DNA of 8,860 nt from Alphaproteobacteria bacterium (GCA_005888515.1 VAZR01000218.1:1-8860); one strand, 5' to 3'; shown: positions 1-5,713, numbered from the stretch's first letter. Program-made: numbers and translations. Notes: generated from the letters alone by a model not told the origin.

Positions 1-914
1 AACTCGCCGAGCGGGATCAAGACGGCATCCTTGATGTGGCCGAGCGGGCCGGTGAACTCCTCGGGCTCGCGCACATCGAGGATCTGCACCGCGCCGATGT
101 GCTCCCCGATGTACTCCTCCAGCCCATGCGGATCGATTTCCCATACGCCGGCGAAGCTGTAACGCAATGTCGCCCACCCCGGGTCGGCAGGAACACTGCT
201 TTCCGCGGCTTCGTCGATCTCCGGCTGGCCGCAGCGCAGATTGGCCGGCACCGCGACATCCATCAGCTTGGGATGCGCGAGGCCGAGATTTTTCATATAG
301 CCGGTAAAATCGCCAACGCCGATCTCGCCGCCGATGCGCGGGTTAAAGCGGCGCTCCTCGCCGACGCTGGTCACGGTCAGCCCGCGGTAGTCATGCGACG
401 GATAGAGCAGGCAATCGTCGGGCAGCGTGAAGATCTGCTCGTGGATCGAGCGGTACATCGCCGCCGCGTCGCCGCCCTGAAAATCGGTGCGGCCGGCGCC
501 GCGGATCATCAGGCAATCGCCGGTGAACGCCATGCTGCGGTCGTCGAGCACATAGGTCAGGCAGCCATTCGTGTGACCGGGGGTGGGGCGCACCATCAGC
601 CGGCGGCCGCCGAACGCGACGACGTCGTCCTGGCTGAGATAACGGTCGGCGCCGGCCGCGCCGCTCGCCTTGGCCAGCATAATCCGGCTGCCGGTACGCT
701 GCTTTAGGAGCCAGGCGCCGGTCACATGATCGGCGTGTACATGGGTCTCTAGCGTCCCGACCAGCGTCAAACCCAGCTCGCCAACCAATGCAACATCTCG
801 CCTGACCTGCTCGAACACCGGATCGATCAGCACCGCCTGGCCGCTCGGCCGATCGCCCAACAGATAGGTGTAGGTCGAGGATTGCGGATCGAACAGTTGA
901 CGGAACACCAGCAT
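1..914 (-). CDS. Persulfide dioxygenase-like MBL-fold protein with C-terminal rhodanese domain (3' end beyond window)
   Basis: The product probably oxidises glutathione persulfide to sulfite with a mononuclear iron, as in sulfide detoxification by the ETHE1/Blh family, in the cytoplasm. The visible 304 residues show the metallo-beta-lactamase fold. THVHADH contains H58, H60, D62 and H63; PTPGHTNG contains H114; GDCLMIRGAGRTDFQ contains D133; YPSHDYRG contains H174. The spacing H58/H114/D133 matches that of the human ETHE1 iron ligands H79/H135/D154 as I remember them. From about residue 255 a rhodanese-like domain begins (QILDVREPEEFTGPLGHI). Its active-site Cys would lie outside the window, so whether it is a catalytic sulfurtransferase cannot be seen. 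The start is the ATG at 914-912, preceded by a G-rich stretch that can serve as a ribosome site. A nested dyad lies 31-85 bp upstream. Other MBL hydrolases such as glyoxalase II are less likely because of the RGAGRTDFQ motif. Confidence 0.93.
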   Translation of the reverse strand, partial: MLVFRQLFDPQSSTYTYLLGDRPSGQAVLIDPVFEQVRRDVALVGELGLTLVGTLETHVHADHVTGAWLLKQRTGSRIMLAKASGAAGADRYLSQDDVVAFGGRRLMVRPTPGHTNGCLTYVLDDRSMAFTGDCLMIRGAGRTDFQGGDAAAMYRSIHEQIFTLPDDCLLYPSHDYRGLTVTSVGEERRFNPRIGGEIGVGDFTGYMKNLGLAHPKLMDVAVPANLRCGQPEIDEAAESSVPADPGWATLRYSFAGVWEIDPHGLEEYIGEHIGAVQILDVREPEEFTGPLGHIKDAVLIPLGE

Positions 915-944
915 TCGAGCCCCCGCCACCAACCGGATGCAGCG

Positions 945-999
945 CTCCGGACCCGGTCCCTCCCGGATATCGATATGCTGCTATTACCGGGGTCCGGAG
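945..999. promoter_or_regulatory. Concentric inverted repeat upstream of the persulfide dioxygenase gene, possible operator
   Basis: The arm CTCCGGACCCGGT (945-957) is the reverse complement of 986-999 apart from one bulged base. Exactly at the centre lies a perfect 10-bp palindrome, ATATCGATAT (967-976). The flanks between arm and core do not pair. Two-fold symmetry at two scales about the same point fits a binding site for a dimeric or tetrameric regulator of the minus-strand gene starting at 914. Regulation by a persulfide sensor would suit the gene product but is inference only. No convincing -35/-10 pair was found. Confidence 0.35.
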
Positions 1000-1149
1000 G
1001 CAAGCAAAGACGGCCAATTAAGCGACATTCGGCTAACACAGGTTATCGCGGGCGACGCGGGGATCTCGTATGGTACGATTACGTAGAAAATGAAGAACCG
1101 GGGCGGTGAAAAATTGCCCGCGGTCCCTGGTCTCGGGGAGACGTTTCGC

Positions 1150-1341
1150 ATGACGGCCGACGATAATGGTTTGCGGCGATCGGTAGCGCGCACGATTGCG
1201 TTCATGCGGATGGCGGCGATCGAATTGCGGCGCATCGCGGAACGCGATCCCGACCTCGCCGGCGAGCTGCGCCGAATCGCCGACCAGCTCGACGCGGACG
1301 CCGACGAGCTGGAACGGAGCGCCGGGCCGGGCCACCCTTGA
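1150..1341 (+). CDS. Small charged helical protein, function unknown (63 aa)
   Basis: This short reading frame encodes a hydrophilic, almost entirely helical protein. After a short N-terminus (MTADDNGLRR), residues about 12-32 form one amphipathic helix ending in ELRRIAERD. Residues about 38-56 form a second (ELRRIADQLDADADELE), with leucine and isoleucine spaced like heptads. There is no signal peptide, membrane segment or cysteine. The frame is open further upstream, but ATG 1150 is chosen because GGGGAG lies 9 bases before it, while the ATG at 1090 has no ribosome site. Its stop is two bases from the stop of the convergent gene at 1344-1526, whose protein has a similar two-helix layout. 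I do not recognise a named family; the codon use and helix pattern are what argue for a real gene. Confidence 0.5.
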   Translation: MTADDNGLRRSVARTIAFMRMAAIELRRIAERDPDLAGELRRIADQLDADADELERSAGPGHP

Positions 1342-1343
1342 GT

Positions 1344-1526
1344 CTAATTCCCCGATTGCGGGGAAGAACCGTCATCGAGCTGAGCGGCCATCTGTTCGAA
1401 GCGTTCGGCGAGGTTCAATAACTCGCGACGGGTGGCGGCAAACCGCGTCTGTCGTGCCAGCTGTCGCAGCTTCGTGGCCGTATCGCGCAATTCCTCGGCG
1501 CTCCGTTGTACATCTTCATCGACCAT
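1344..1526 (-). CDS. Small charged helical protein, function unknown (60 aa)
   Basis: The product has two predicted amphipathic helices, residues about 6-27 (QRSAEELRDTATKLRQLARQ) and 32-51 (TRRELLNLAERFEQMAAQLD), followed by a polar tail rich in Gly, Ser and Gln. It has no cysteine, signal peptide or membrane segment. The chosen ATG (1526-1524) has GGAG six bases upstream, and the upstream in-frame extension to 1598 looks unlike the rest. Short proteins of this style, with alternating Ala/Leu/Arg/Glu and a RRELLxLAxxFExxA core, occur widely as hypothetical proteins in alphaproteobacteria (from memory, not searched). The gene runs tail to tail with the 63-residue protein on the other strand, which has a similar helix pattern. 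A coiled-coil dimer or helical bundle is plausible; a function cannot be named. Confidence 0.6.
   Translation of the reverse strand: MVDEDVQRSAEELRDTATKLRQLARQTRFAATRRELLNLAERFEQMAAQLDDGSSPQSGN
1348..1365. terminator. Hairpin between two convergent stops, weak terminator candidate
   Basis: TTCCCCG (1348-1354) pairs perfectly with CGGGGAA (1359-1365) around a four-base loop, ATTG. It starts 7 bases after the plus-strand stop and overlaps the last codons of the minus-strand gene. There is no T-run after it on the plus strand, so it may only slow or protect transcripts, not terminate them alone. Confidence 0.3.
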
Positions 1527-1882
1527 TCCTGGCTCCGAAGGCGATGCGACCGGATAATGCGCTGCCGACAACCGGATGTCCTTCCGAGAGCCTGCCACGT
1601 CCGCCTGCGCGGTACAATCGACGCGAGGCCCGTCCGATCGGCCAGATCGTCATAACCGAGTTGCGGCCTGAGGATCGGCCGCGATGGAACCAATTGTCGG
1701 CTTAATGGCGAAGCGCGCTCCACCATTATCGACGACGCGGGAGCGTCGACGGAATACGTGCGCTGTTCCGCCCTACGGCGCCTATCCTGATCCGAGAAAC
1801 GGCGGACCGGGCTGGCACGCGTTGCAGCGCGGCCCCGCCGGCCCTATTTTCGCGCCAATCCGCCGCTTATCCAGGTGATTCC
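1527..1882. other. Intergenic region upstream of hemB, no gene supported
   Basis: These 356 bases hold no reading frame with both a ribosome site and protein-like composition. A 64-codon frame at 1684-1878 lacks a ribosome site and has a low-complexity, Arg/Pro-rich product. The only clear signal is AGGTGA at 1873-1878 before the hemB start. The hemB promoter must lie here, but no good -35/-10 pair was recognised. Confidence 0.5.
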
Positions 1883-2896
1883 GTGAGCCAATCCTTTCTG
1901 CCGCCCCTGGCGCCCTATCCGACGACCCGGCTGCGCCGCAACCGGCGCGATCCCTGGTCCCGGAAGCTCGTCGCCGAGAGCGTGCTGACCGCCGGCGATC
2001 TGATCTGGCCGGTCTTCGTGCATGACGAAGACGGCCAGGCGGCGGTGCCATCGATGCCCGAGGTGTTCCGCATGTCTCCTTCGGCGCTGGTCGACGCGGC
2101 CGGCGAGGCGGCCGAGCTCGGTATCCCGACGATCGCGGTGTTCCCGGCGGTCGAGCCGGCCTTGAAGGACCCCGACGGCCATGAGGCGGTCAACCCCGAC
2201 AATCTGGTCTGCCGCGCCGTAGCGGCCGTGAAAAGGGCGCTGCCGGAGCTCGGCGTGCTGTGCGACGTGGCGCTCGACCCGTTCACCTCGCACGGCCATG
2301 ACGGCATCATCCGCGACGGCTATGTCGCCAATGACGAGACCGTCGCGATCCTGCAGCGCCAGGCGATCGTCCAGGCCGAGGCCGGCTGCGACATCATCGC
2401 GCCGTCGGACATGATGGATGGGCGGGTCGGCGCGGTACGGAAGGCGCTCGACGAGGCGGGGTTTGACCGGGTGCGGATCATGTCCTACGCGGCGAAATAC
2501 GCCTCGTGCTTCTTCGCGCCGTTTCGCGACGCGGTCGGCTCGGCCTCCTCGCTCGGCAGCGCCGACAAGCGCACCTATCAGATGGACCCGGCTAATGGCG
2601 ACGAGGCGCTGCGCGAGGTGGCGCTCGATATCGCCGAAGGCGCCGACATGGTCATGGTCAAGCCGGGGCTGCCCTATCTCGACGTGCTGCGGCGGGTCAA
2701 GGACGCCTTCCGGATGCCGACCTTCGCCTATCAGGTTTCGGGCGAATATTCGATGATCCGCGCCGCCGCCGAGCGCGGCTGGCTCGACGGCGAGCGGGCG
2801 ATGATGGAAAGCCTGTTGTGCTTCAAGCGCGCCGGCGCCGACGGCATCCTGACCTATTTCGCGGTGGACGCCGCGAAGCGGCTCAAAGCGGGGTGA
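1883..2896 (+). CDS. hemB: Delta-aminolevulinic acid dehydratase (porphobilinogen synthase), magnesium-type
   Basis: The enzyme condenses two 5-aminolevulinate molecules to porphobilinogen in cytoplasmic tetrapyrrole (haem, cobalamin) synthesis. At 337 residues it has normal family length. The two Schiff-base lysines are K205 (MSYAAKYAS) and K260 (MVMVKPGLPYLD). The metal loop at residues 127-141 reads CDVALDPFTSHGHDG. The three zinc-binding cysteines of animal and enterobacterial enzymes are replaced by A130, D132 and D140, the pattern known from the magnesium-dependent enzymes of Bradyrhizobium and Pseudomonas. The C-terminal half includes QVSGEYSMI and the final ILTYFA strand. The start is GTG 1883, with AGG ending seven bases upstream; no ATG gives a full-length N-terminus (PYPTTRLRRNRRDPW is the usual family start). 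The gene seems to stand alone; the next frame begins 11 bases after the stop but encodes an unrelated secreted protein. Confidence 0.97.
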   Translation: MSQSFLPPLAPYPTTRLRRNRRDPWSRKLVAESVLTAGDLIWPVFVHDEDGQAAVPSMPEVFRMSPSALVDAAGEAAELGIPTIAVFPAVEPALKDPDGHEAVNPDNLVCRAVAAVKRALPELGVLCDVALDPFTSHGHDGIIRDGYVANDETVAILQRQAIVQAEAGCDIIAPSDMMDGRVGAVRKALDEAGFDRVRIMSYAAKYASCFFAPFRDAVGSASSLGSADKRTYQMDPANGDEALREVALDIAEGADMVMVKPGLPYLDVLRRVKDAFRMPTFAYQVSGEYSMIRAAAERGWLDGERAMMESLLCFKRAGADGILTYFAVDAAKRLKAG

Positions 2897-2998
2897 CCGC
2901 CTTCGAAATGTCGCTGCGGCCCGCGCGTTCCGCGGCGATCGCCGGCCTCTCCCGCGGCGCTTCTTGTCGTTTCTGGCGAGAGAACAGCCGTCGCGCAA

Positions 2999-3574
2999 AT
3001 GACAGCTGAAACCAGCTGCGCGGTACGGGGCTTTGCAACCGACCGCGACCCGAAAGGCAGCAACATCCGCAGCCAGCCGCGGGCGACCGCTCCGATCGTC
3101 GGACGCCTGCCGCCGCTCTTCCCGCTGACTTCCGCCGATATCGTCGGCGCCGAGTTCGAGATCATCGGCTCGAAGAATGGCTGGCTGCTGATCCGCAACG
3201 CCGACGCCGCCATCGACAAGCAGGGGAACGGGAAGCGCGTCTTCAAGGGTCCGGGGTGGATCTCCGGCCGGCTCGCCGGGGCTACCCTCGGGATGCCGGA
3301 ACTGCGCGCCGCGCCAAACCGCGACGCCGCCATCGTCGCACGGCTGTACGATGCGGATAAGGGCTGGGGGCCGGACTCCTTCGGAGTGACCCGCATCCAC
3401 GCCTGCGACGGCGATTACGTCGATCGCTTTGGGGCTGGCGCCGTCCTTGTCCACCGCAGCGGCCGATCTGCAACCGAGCGTTTCGGTTACCGCCCCCGGC
3501 GCGAAAGCCAGTTGCCTGCCGATGCCCGACGACCGCGATGCCGGAGAGAGTTGCGTGATTGCCGAATTCGGTGA
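2999..3574 (+). CDS. Secreted SH3-repeat protein, apparently frameshifted and truncated
   Basis: The recognisable part is residues 6-142, which hold two bacterial SH3-like repeats of the kind found in envelope proteins. The first runs from CAVRGF through NIRSQPRATAPIVGRLP to GPGWISGRL (about 7-94). The second starts at MPELRAAPNRDAAIVARLY (about 99) and stops being protein-like after HACDGDYVD (142, near base 3424). The last 50 residues are Arg-rich and are a shadow of the next gene, read in another frame. The N-terminus is also odd. The codons before ATG 2999 read ALLVVSGERTAVAQ, a signal-peptide core with an AVAQ cleavage site, but no start codon lies in that frame. A matching N-region (MSLRPARSAAIAGL) begins at ATG 2908 in the neighbouring frame. 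The true gene was therefore probably 2908 to about 3424 or beyond and now looks broken at both ends. Sequencing error is possible. Confidence 0.5.
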   Translation: MTAETSCAVRGFATDRDPKGSNIRSQPRATAPIVGRLPPLFPLTSADIVGAEFEIIGSKNGWLLIRNADAAIDKQGNGKRVFKGPGWISGRLAGATLGMPELRAAPNRDAAIVARLYDADKGWGPDSFGVTRIHACDGDYVDRFGAGAVLVHRSGRSATERFGYRPRRESQLPADARRPRCRRELRDCRIR

Positions 3575-4094
3575 GGTCGGTGCAGTGGACAACCATCGCT
3601 TCCACTTCGCCGTCTATCAGTATCAGAACCCGAGCAGCAGCGTGCTCAACCACACGCGCGTCGTCGTGTTCGAAGCGCCGGTGCCCGGCACGATGCGCGC
3701 CGTCGTCGCGACGGAGAGCGATCCTGCGATCGGCTACGACAAGCCTCGGATCCTGCGCAGCGGCGACCGTGTATTGCTGCACATTCCGGGCAGAGAAGCC
3801 GGCACCGGCAATTTCAATCGCGAGCGCCTTTATATGTGGCGCGCCGGCCAGTGGCGCGAGGTCGACACGACGTCGTGGCTCGACGATCTGACGCGCCGCC
3901 TACCCGCCGGCTATGGCGCCTGGAAGGGGATCTATCCCGATTACCGGACCCTGAAAGCCTCCACACCGCTGTGGCGGAAGGGAGATGGCAACGCCTGTCC
4001 GACCGGCGGCCGGGCCGATCTCGTCCTGGGCTTGCACGACGACCGGATCGTGCTTCGCGGCCTCCGTCATCGCAGGACGGCGGAATGCAGCTAA
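3429..4094 (+). CDS. Probable secreted protein of unknown function (5' end uncertain)
   Basis: The 221-residue frame begins at a TTG and reads GLAPSLSTAAADLQPSVSV. This looks like the end of a signal peptide (cleavage after STAAA) followed by a mature protein. The basic N-region is missing: in-frame codons back to the stop at 3387 contain no ATG. ATG 3522 (residue 32) is the next start, but would discard conserved-looking sequence. The mature part is beta-rich, with many Tyr and Trp, and four cysteines at 29, 42, 190 and 220 that could pair in the periplasm. I recognise no domain or catalytic motif. The frame overlaps the damaged SH3 gene by 146 bp, which suggests a deletion joined the body of one secreted-protein gene to the start-less remainder of another. 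It ends in a TAA 40 bp before a composite repeat. Confidence 0.6.
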   Translation: MGLAPSLSTAAADLQPSVSVTAPGAKASCLPMPDDRDAGESCVIAEFGEVGAVDNHRFHFAVYQYQNPSSSVLNHTRVVVFEAPVPGTMRAVVATESDPAIGYDKPRILRSGDRVLLHIPGREAGTGNFNRERLYMWRAGQWREVDTTSWLDDLTRRLPAGYGAWKGIYPDYRTLKASTPLWRKGDGNACPTGGRADLVLGLHDDRIVLRGLRHRRTAECS

Positions 4095-4134
4095 GCGGCC
4101 GAAGCGGGGCAAGACCGCGAATGACGCGTTCCTG

Positions 4135-4344
4135 AACCGTCATCTCCGGCTTGTCCCGGGAATCCACGTCTACAATTCACCACGAAGACACGAAGAGCAC
4201 GAAGGTGATAAAGCGCGCCGCAATCTTCGTGTTCTTCGTGCCTTCGTGGTTTTCTTGCGCGCTTCGCGCGCTTCAAGACGTGCGAGGCCGGGCCCGACCC
4301 GCGGGTCAAGCCCGCGGGCTAAAGGCCCACCGGCCATGACGGTT
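4135..4344. repeat. 210-bp composite palindromic repeat with terminal inverted repeats
   Basis: The ends are inverted copies: AACCGTCATnnCCGG at 4135-4149 and its complement at 4330-4344, 13 of 15 bases equal and the outer nine perfect. Inside lie a long hairpin (4179-4250), GCGCGC-TTC-GCGCGC (4257-4271), and two adjacent perfect palindromes, GACCCGCGGGTC (4296-4307) and GCCCGCGGGC (4310-4319). The outer sequence resembles the CCGTCATnCCCGGGCTTGTCCCGGG repeats scattered in alphaproteobacterial genomes. No coding capacity is credible and no target-site duplication was identified. Confidence 0.6.
4179..4250. repeat. Long imperfect inverted repeat built from CACGAAG units
   Basis: The 26-bp arms (4179-4204 and 4225-4250) match at 24 positions as an inverted repeat; the two differences are transitions that would be tolerated as G-U pairs in one strand. 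A 20-bp spacer separates them. Each arm is itself three near-direct copies of CACGAAG (reverse CTTCGTG), spaced at 9 bases. This repeat type is widespread in intergenic regions of several bacterial phyla and often produces spurious protein calls with HEEHE-like sequence. Confidence 0.8.
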
Positions 4345-4362
4345 AGGGGACAGGCTTTAACT

Positions 4363-4384
4363 CCGGCGGATGTTGCGACGCCGG
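4363..4384 (-). terminator. Short hairpin just after the VOC gene, weak terminator candidate
   Basis: CCGGCG (4363-4368) pairs with CGCCGG (4379-4384) around a 10-base loop, starting one base beyond the stop of the minus-strand gene ending at 4386. The following minus-strand sequence is AGTTAAAG, with only a short T/A stretch, so intrinsic termination would be inefficient. Confidence 0.25.
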
Positions 4385-4385
4385 G

Positions 4386-4784
4386 TTATCGGAACCACTG
4401 GCGCAATTCGATGTGGTAGCCGTTGGGATCGCGGATCTCGGCGCGGGCATAGGTCGGCGCGACCCGCGGGCCCCAGACAATGTCGACGCCCTTTGTCTTC
4501 AGGTACTCGGCGGCGCCTTCCATGTCCTCGACTTCGAGCGCGATCATGCGGTAGCCGAGATGCTCCTTCTGCGGCGCCGGATCGACCTTGGCCCCGTCAT
4601 AGGTGATCAGCTCGACCGTGGTGCCGCCAAGCTCCAGATAAACGAGATCGATCGGCACGCGGAGCCCGGAGCGCTCGATACGGTCCCGCTCCCTGACCTT
4701 AAAGCCGAGGATGTCGGTGTAGAACGCGACCGTCTTATCCGGCTGGTCGGTGACGATTTCGACGTGGTCGATGCGCTTGAACAT
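4386..4784 (-). CDS. VOC (glyoxalase/bleomycin resistance fold) family protein
   Basis: At 132 residues this is a single-chain VOC protein with two beta-alpha-beta-beta-beta halves. The first half opens with RIDHVEIVTDQPDKTVAFYT and ends with ELGGTTVELITYDG. The second runs from YRMIALEVEDMEGAAEYL to AEIRDPNGYHIELRQW. Of the four metal ligands of glyoxalase I, H7, E58 and E126 are at the expected places, but the third, normally the His of a HIA strand, is M80 here; H75 is close by. Substrate and metal are unknown, and glyoxalase I or methylmalonyl-CoA epimerase activity should not be assumed. The start is ATG 4784-4782 with AGGA seven bases upstream. The frame is open to 4937, but that extension only translates the upstream repeat. 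It lies 118 bp downstream of the SDR gene on the same strand, so the two may form one transcript. Confidence 0.9.
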   Translation of the reverse strand: MFKRIDHVEIVTDQPDKTVAFYTDILGFKVRERDRIERSGLRVPIDLVYLELGGTTVELITYDGAKVDPAPQKEHLGYRMIALEVEDMEGAAEYLKTKGVDIVWGPRVAPTYARAEIRDPNGYHIELRQWFR

Positions 4785-4811
4785 TTGTGAGTCCTGCCTC
4801 TGAGTTAGCCC

Positions 4812-4897
4812 GTCATTGCGAGCGAAGCGAAGCAATCTCCCTCCACGTTCGGCTAGTCCGACGGGGATTGCTTTGTCGCTGCGCTCCTCGCAATGAC
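4812..4897. repeat. REP-like intergenic palindrome, complete copy
   Basis: The left arm (4812-4842, beginning GTCATTGCGAGCGAAGCG) and the right arm (4863-4897, ending CTCCTCGCAATGAC) are imperfect inverted repeats around a central 20 bp. A few unpaired bases occur near TTTGTCGCTGCG. When translated it gives the familiar spurious CHCEERSD...RLLRFARND peptide. Partial copies lie at 5714-5803 and 7121-7144. It occupies most of the gap between the SDR and VOC genes and could form an RNA hairpin in a joint message. Confidence 0.8.
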
Positions 4898-4902
4898 ACG
4901 AA

Positions 4903-5685
4903 TTAAAGTGCCGAGCGGCGGCTGCCGCCGCCGCCATCGATCGTGATTATCGTGCCGGTAGTATAGGCCGAGCGCTCGGAAGCCAGAAACGCGACCATCC
5001 AGCCGATCTCCTCAGGCTTTGCGGCGCGACCAAAAGCATAGCCCTGCATCAGCTCCTGCCACCGCTCCGGGTCGCCGAACTGCGTCTCGGCGCGGGTGCG
5101 CATCAGCGTGATCAGGCGTTCGGTCATCACCGGCCCGGGATTGATGCCGATCACCCGAAGATTGTCGCGCGGCGCGGTGCCGCCGATCGCGCGGGTGAAG
5201 GCCATCAGCGAGGCGTTGCCGGAGCTGCCGGCGACGTAGTCGAAATCAGGGTTCTCGCCGGCCGCGCCGAGGATATTGATGATGGTGCCCTTCTTGCGCT
5301 CGGCCATCAGCGCGTAGAAGCGGCGGGTCATGTTGATGTAGCCGAACACCTTGAGGTCCCAGGCTTGGCGCCAGCGCTGTTCGTCGATCTGCTGCAGGTT
5401 GCCGCCGGGGATCGCGCCGGCGTTGTTGACGAGCAGGTCGGTATCGGCGCATTCGGCCGCCAGCTTGTCGACGTTTCGGCTGTCGCTGAGGTCGAGCGCG
5501 AAATAGCGCACCGACACGTTGTGCTCGCCGGCGATCTTGGCCCGCACCGCTTCGAGGTCGGCTGATGTGCGCGACACCAGCACGACATCGCAGCCTTCTT
5601 CGGCCAACACCTCGGCGCAGGCCCGCCCGATGCCCTTCGACGCGCCGGTCACCAGCGCCTTCCTGCCGCGCAATCCCAGATCCAT
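4903..5685 (-). CDS. SDR-family oxidoreductase-like protein with non-canonical active site
   Basis: The 260-residue product has the Rossmann fold of classical short-chain dehydrogenases. TGASKGIG (13-20) is the dinucleotide-binding glycine motif, D65 sits in LDLSD, and NNAG is at 87-90. INPGPVMTE (181-189) follows the sixth strand, and the last strand ends in ITIDGGGG. R39 after the second strand (VSRTS) suggests NADP(H), as an inference. Catalytic positions are unusual. An ungapped match to E. coli FabG, from memory, puts K112, G140, G153 and N157 where Asn, Ser, Tyr and Lys are expected; Y150 is the nearest tyrosine. The protein may use a different mechanism, or bind cofactor without normal redox chemistry. 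The start is well defined: AGGGAGG lies five bases before ATG 5685. A REP element lies on each side. The VOC gene follows on the same strand. Confidence 0.93.
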   Translation of the reverse strand: MDLGLRGRKALVTGASKGIGRACAEVLAEEGCDVVLVSRTSADLEAVRAKIAGEHNVSVRYFALDLSDSRNVDKLAAECADTDLLVNNAGAIPGGNLQQIDEQRWRQAWDLKVFGYINMTRRFYALMAERKKGTIINILGAAGENPDFDYVAGSSGNASLMAFTRAIGGTAPRDNLRVIGINPGPVMTERLITLMRTRAETQFGDPERWQELMQGYAFGRAAKPEEIGWMVAFLASERSAYTTGTIITIDGGGGSRRSAL

Positions 5686-5713
5686 CAGATCCTCCCTGAA
5701 ACCGATGGGACGA

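Noticed and set aside
36..707. 223-codon plus-strand frame opposite the persulfide dioxygenase gene
   Set aside because: It mirrors the coding strand of a clearly recognisable enzyme and has no ribosome site or recognisable domain.
391..1017. 208-codon minus-strand frame at the same place as the persulfide dioxygenase
   Set aside because: It is the neighbouring frame of the true gene; the product is Arg-rich and low in hydrophobic core residues, while the true frame has all metal-site motifs.
1684..1878. 64-codon frame just upstream of hemB
   Set aside because: No ribosome site; Pro/Arg/Gly-rich composition. It ends just before the hemB ribosome site, but nothing else suggests a leader peptide.
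1844..3592. 582-codon minus-strand frame opposite hemB and the SH3 gene
   Set aside because: It is antisense to hemB, whose identity is certain. The product is Arg/Asp/His-rich without any fold signature, as expected for the complementary frame in GC-rich DNA.
4179..4250. CRISPR-like array from repeated CACGAAG
   Set aside because: Units are only 7 bp with 2-bp gaps and are arranged as two inverted arms. No spacers and no cas genes are present.
4151..4419. Frames with HEEHE-like or FVFFVPSWFS peptides around 4151-4419
   Set aside because: They are translations of the CACGAAG inverted repeat, a known source of spurious proteins.
4785..4937. N-terminal extension of the VOC protein to 4937
   Set aside because: The extra 51 residues (CHCEERSD, LLRFARND and a poly-Ala stretch) are translation of the REP palindrome and the end of the SDR gene. 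ATG 4784 has its own ribosome site.
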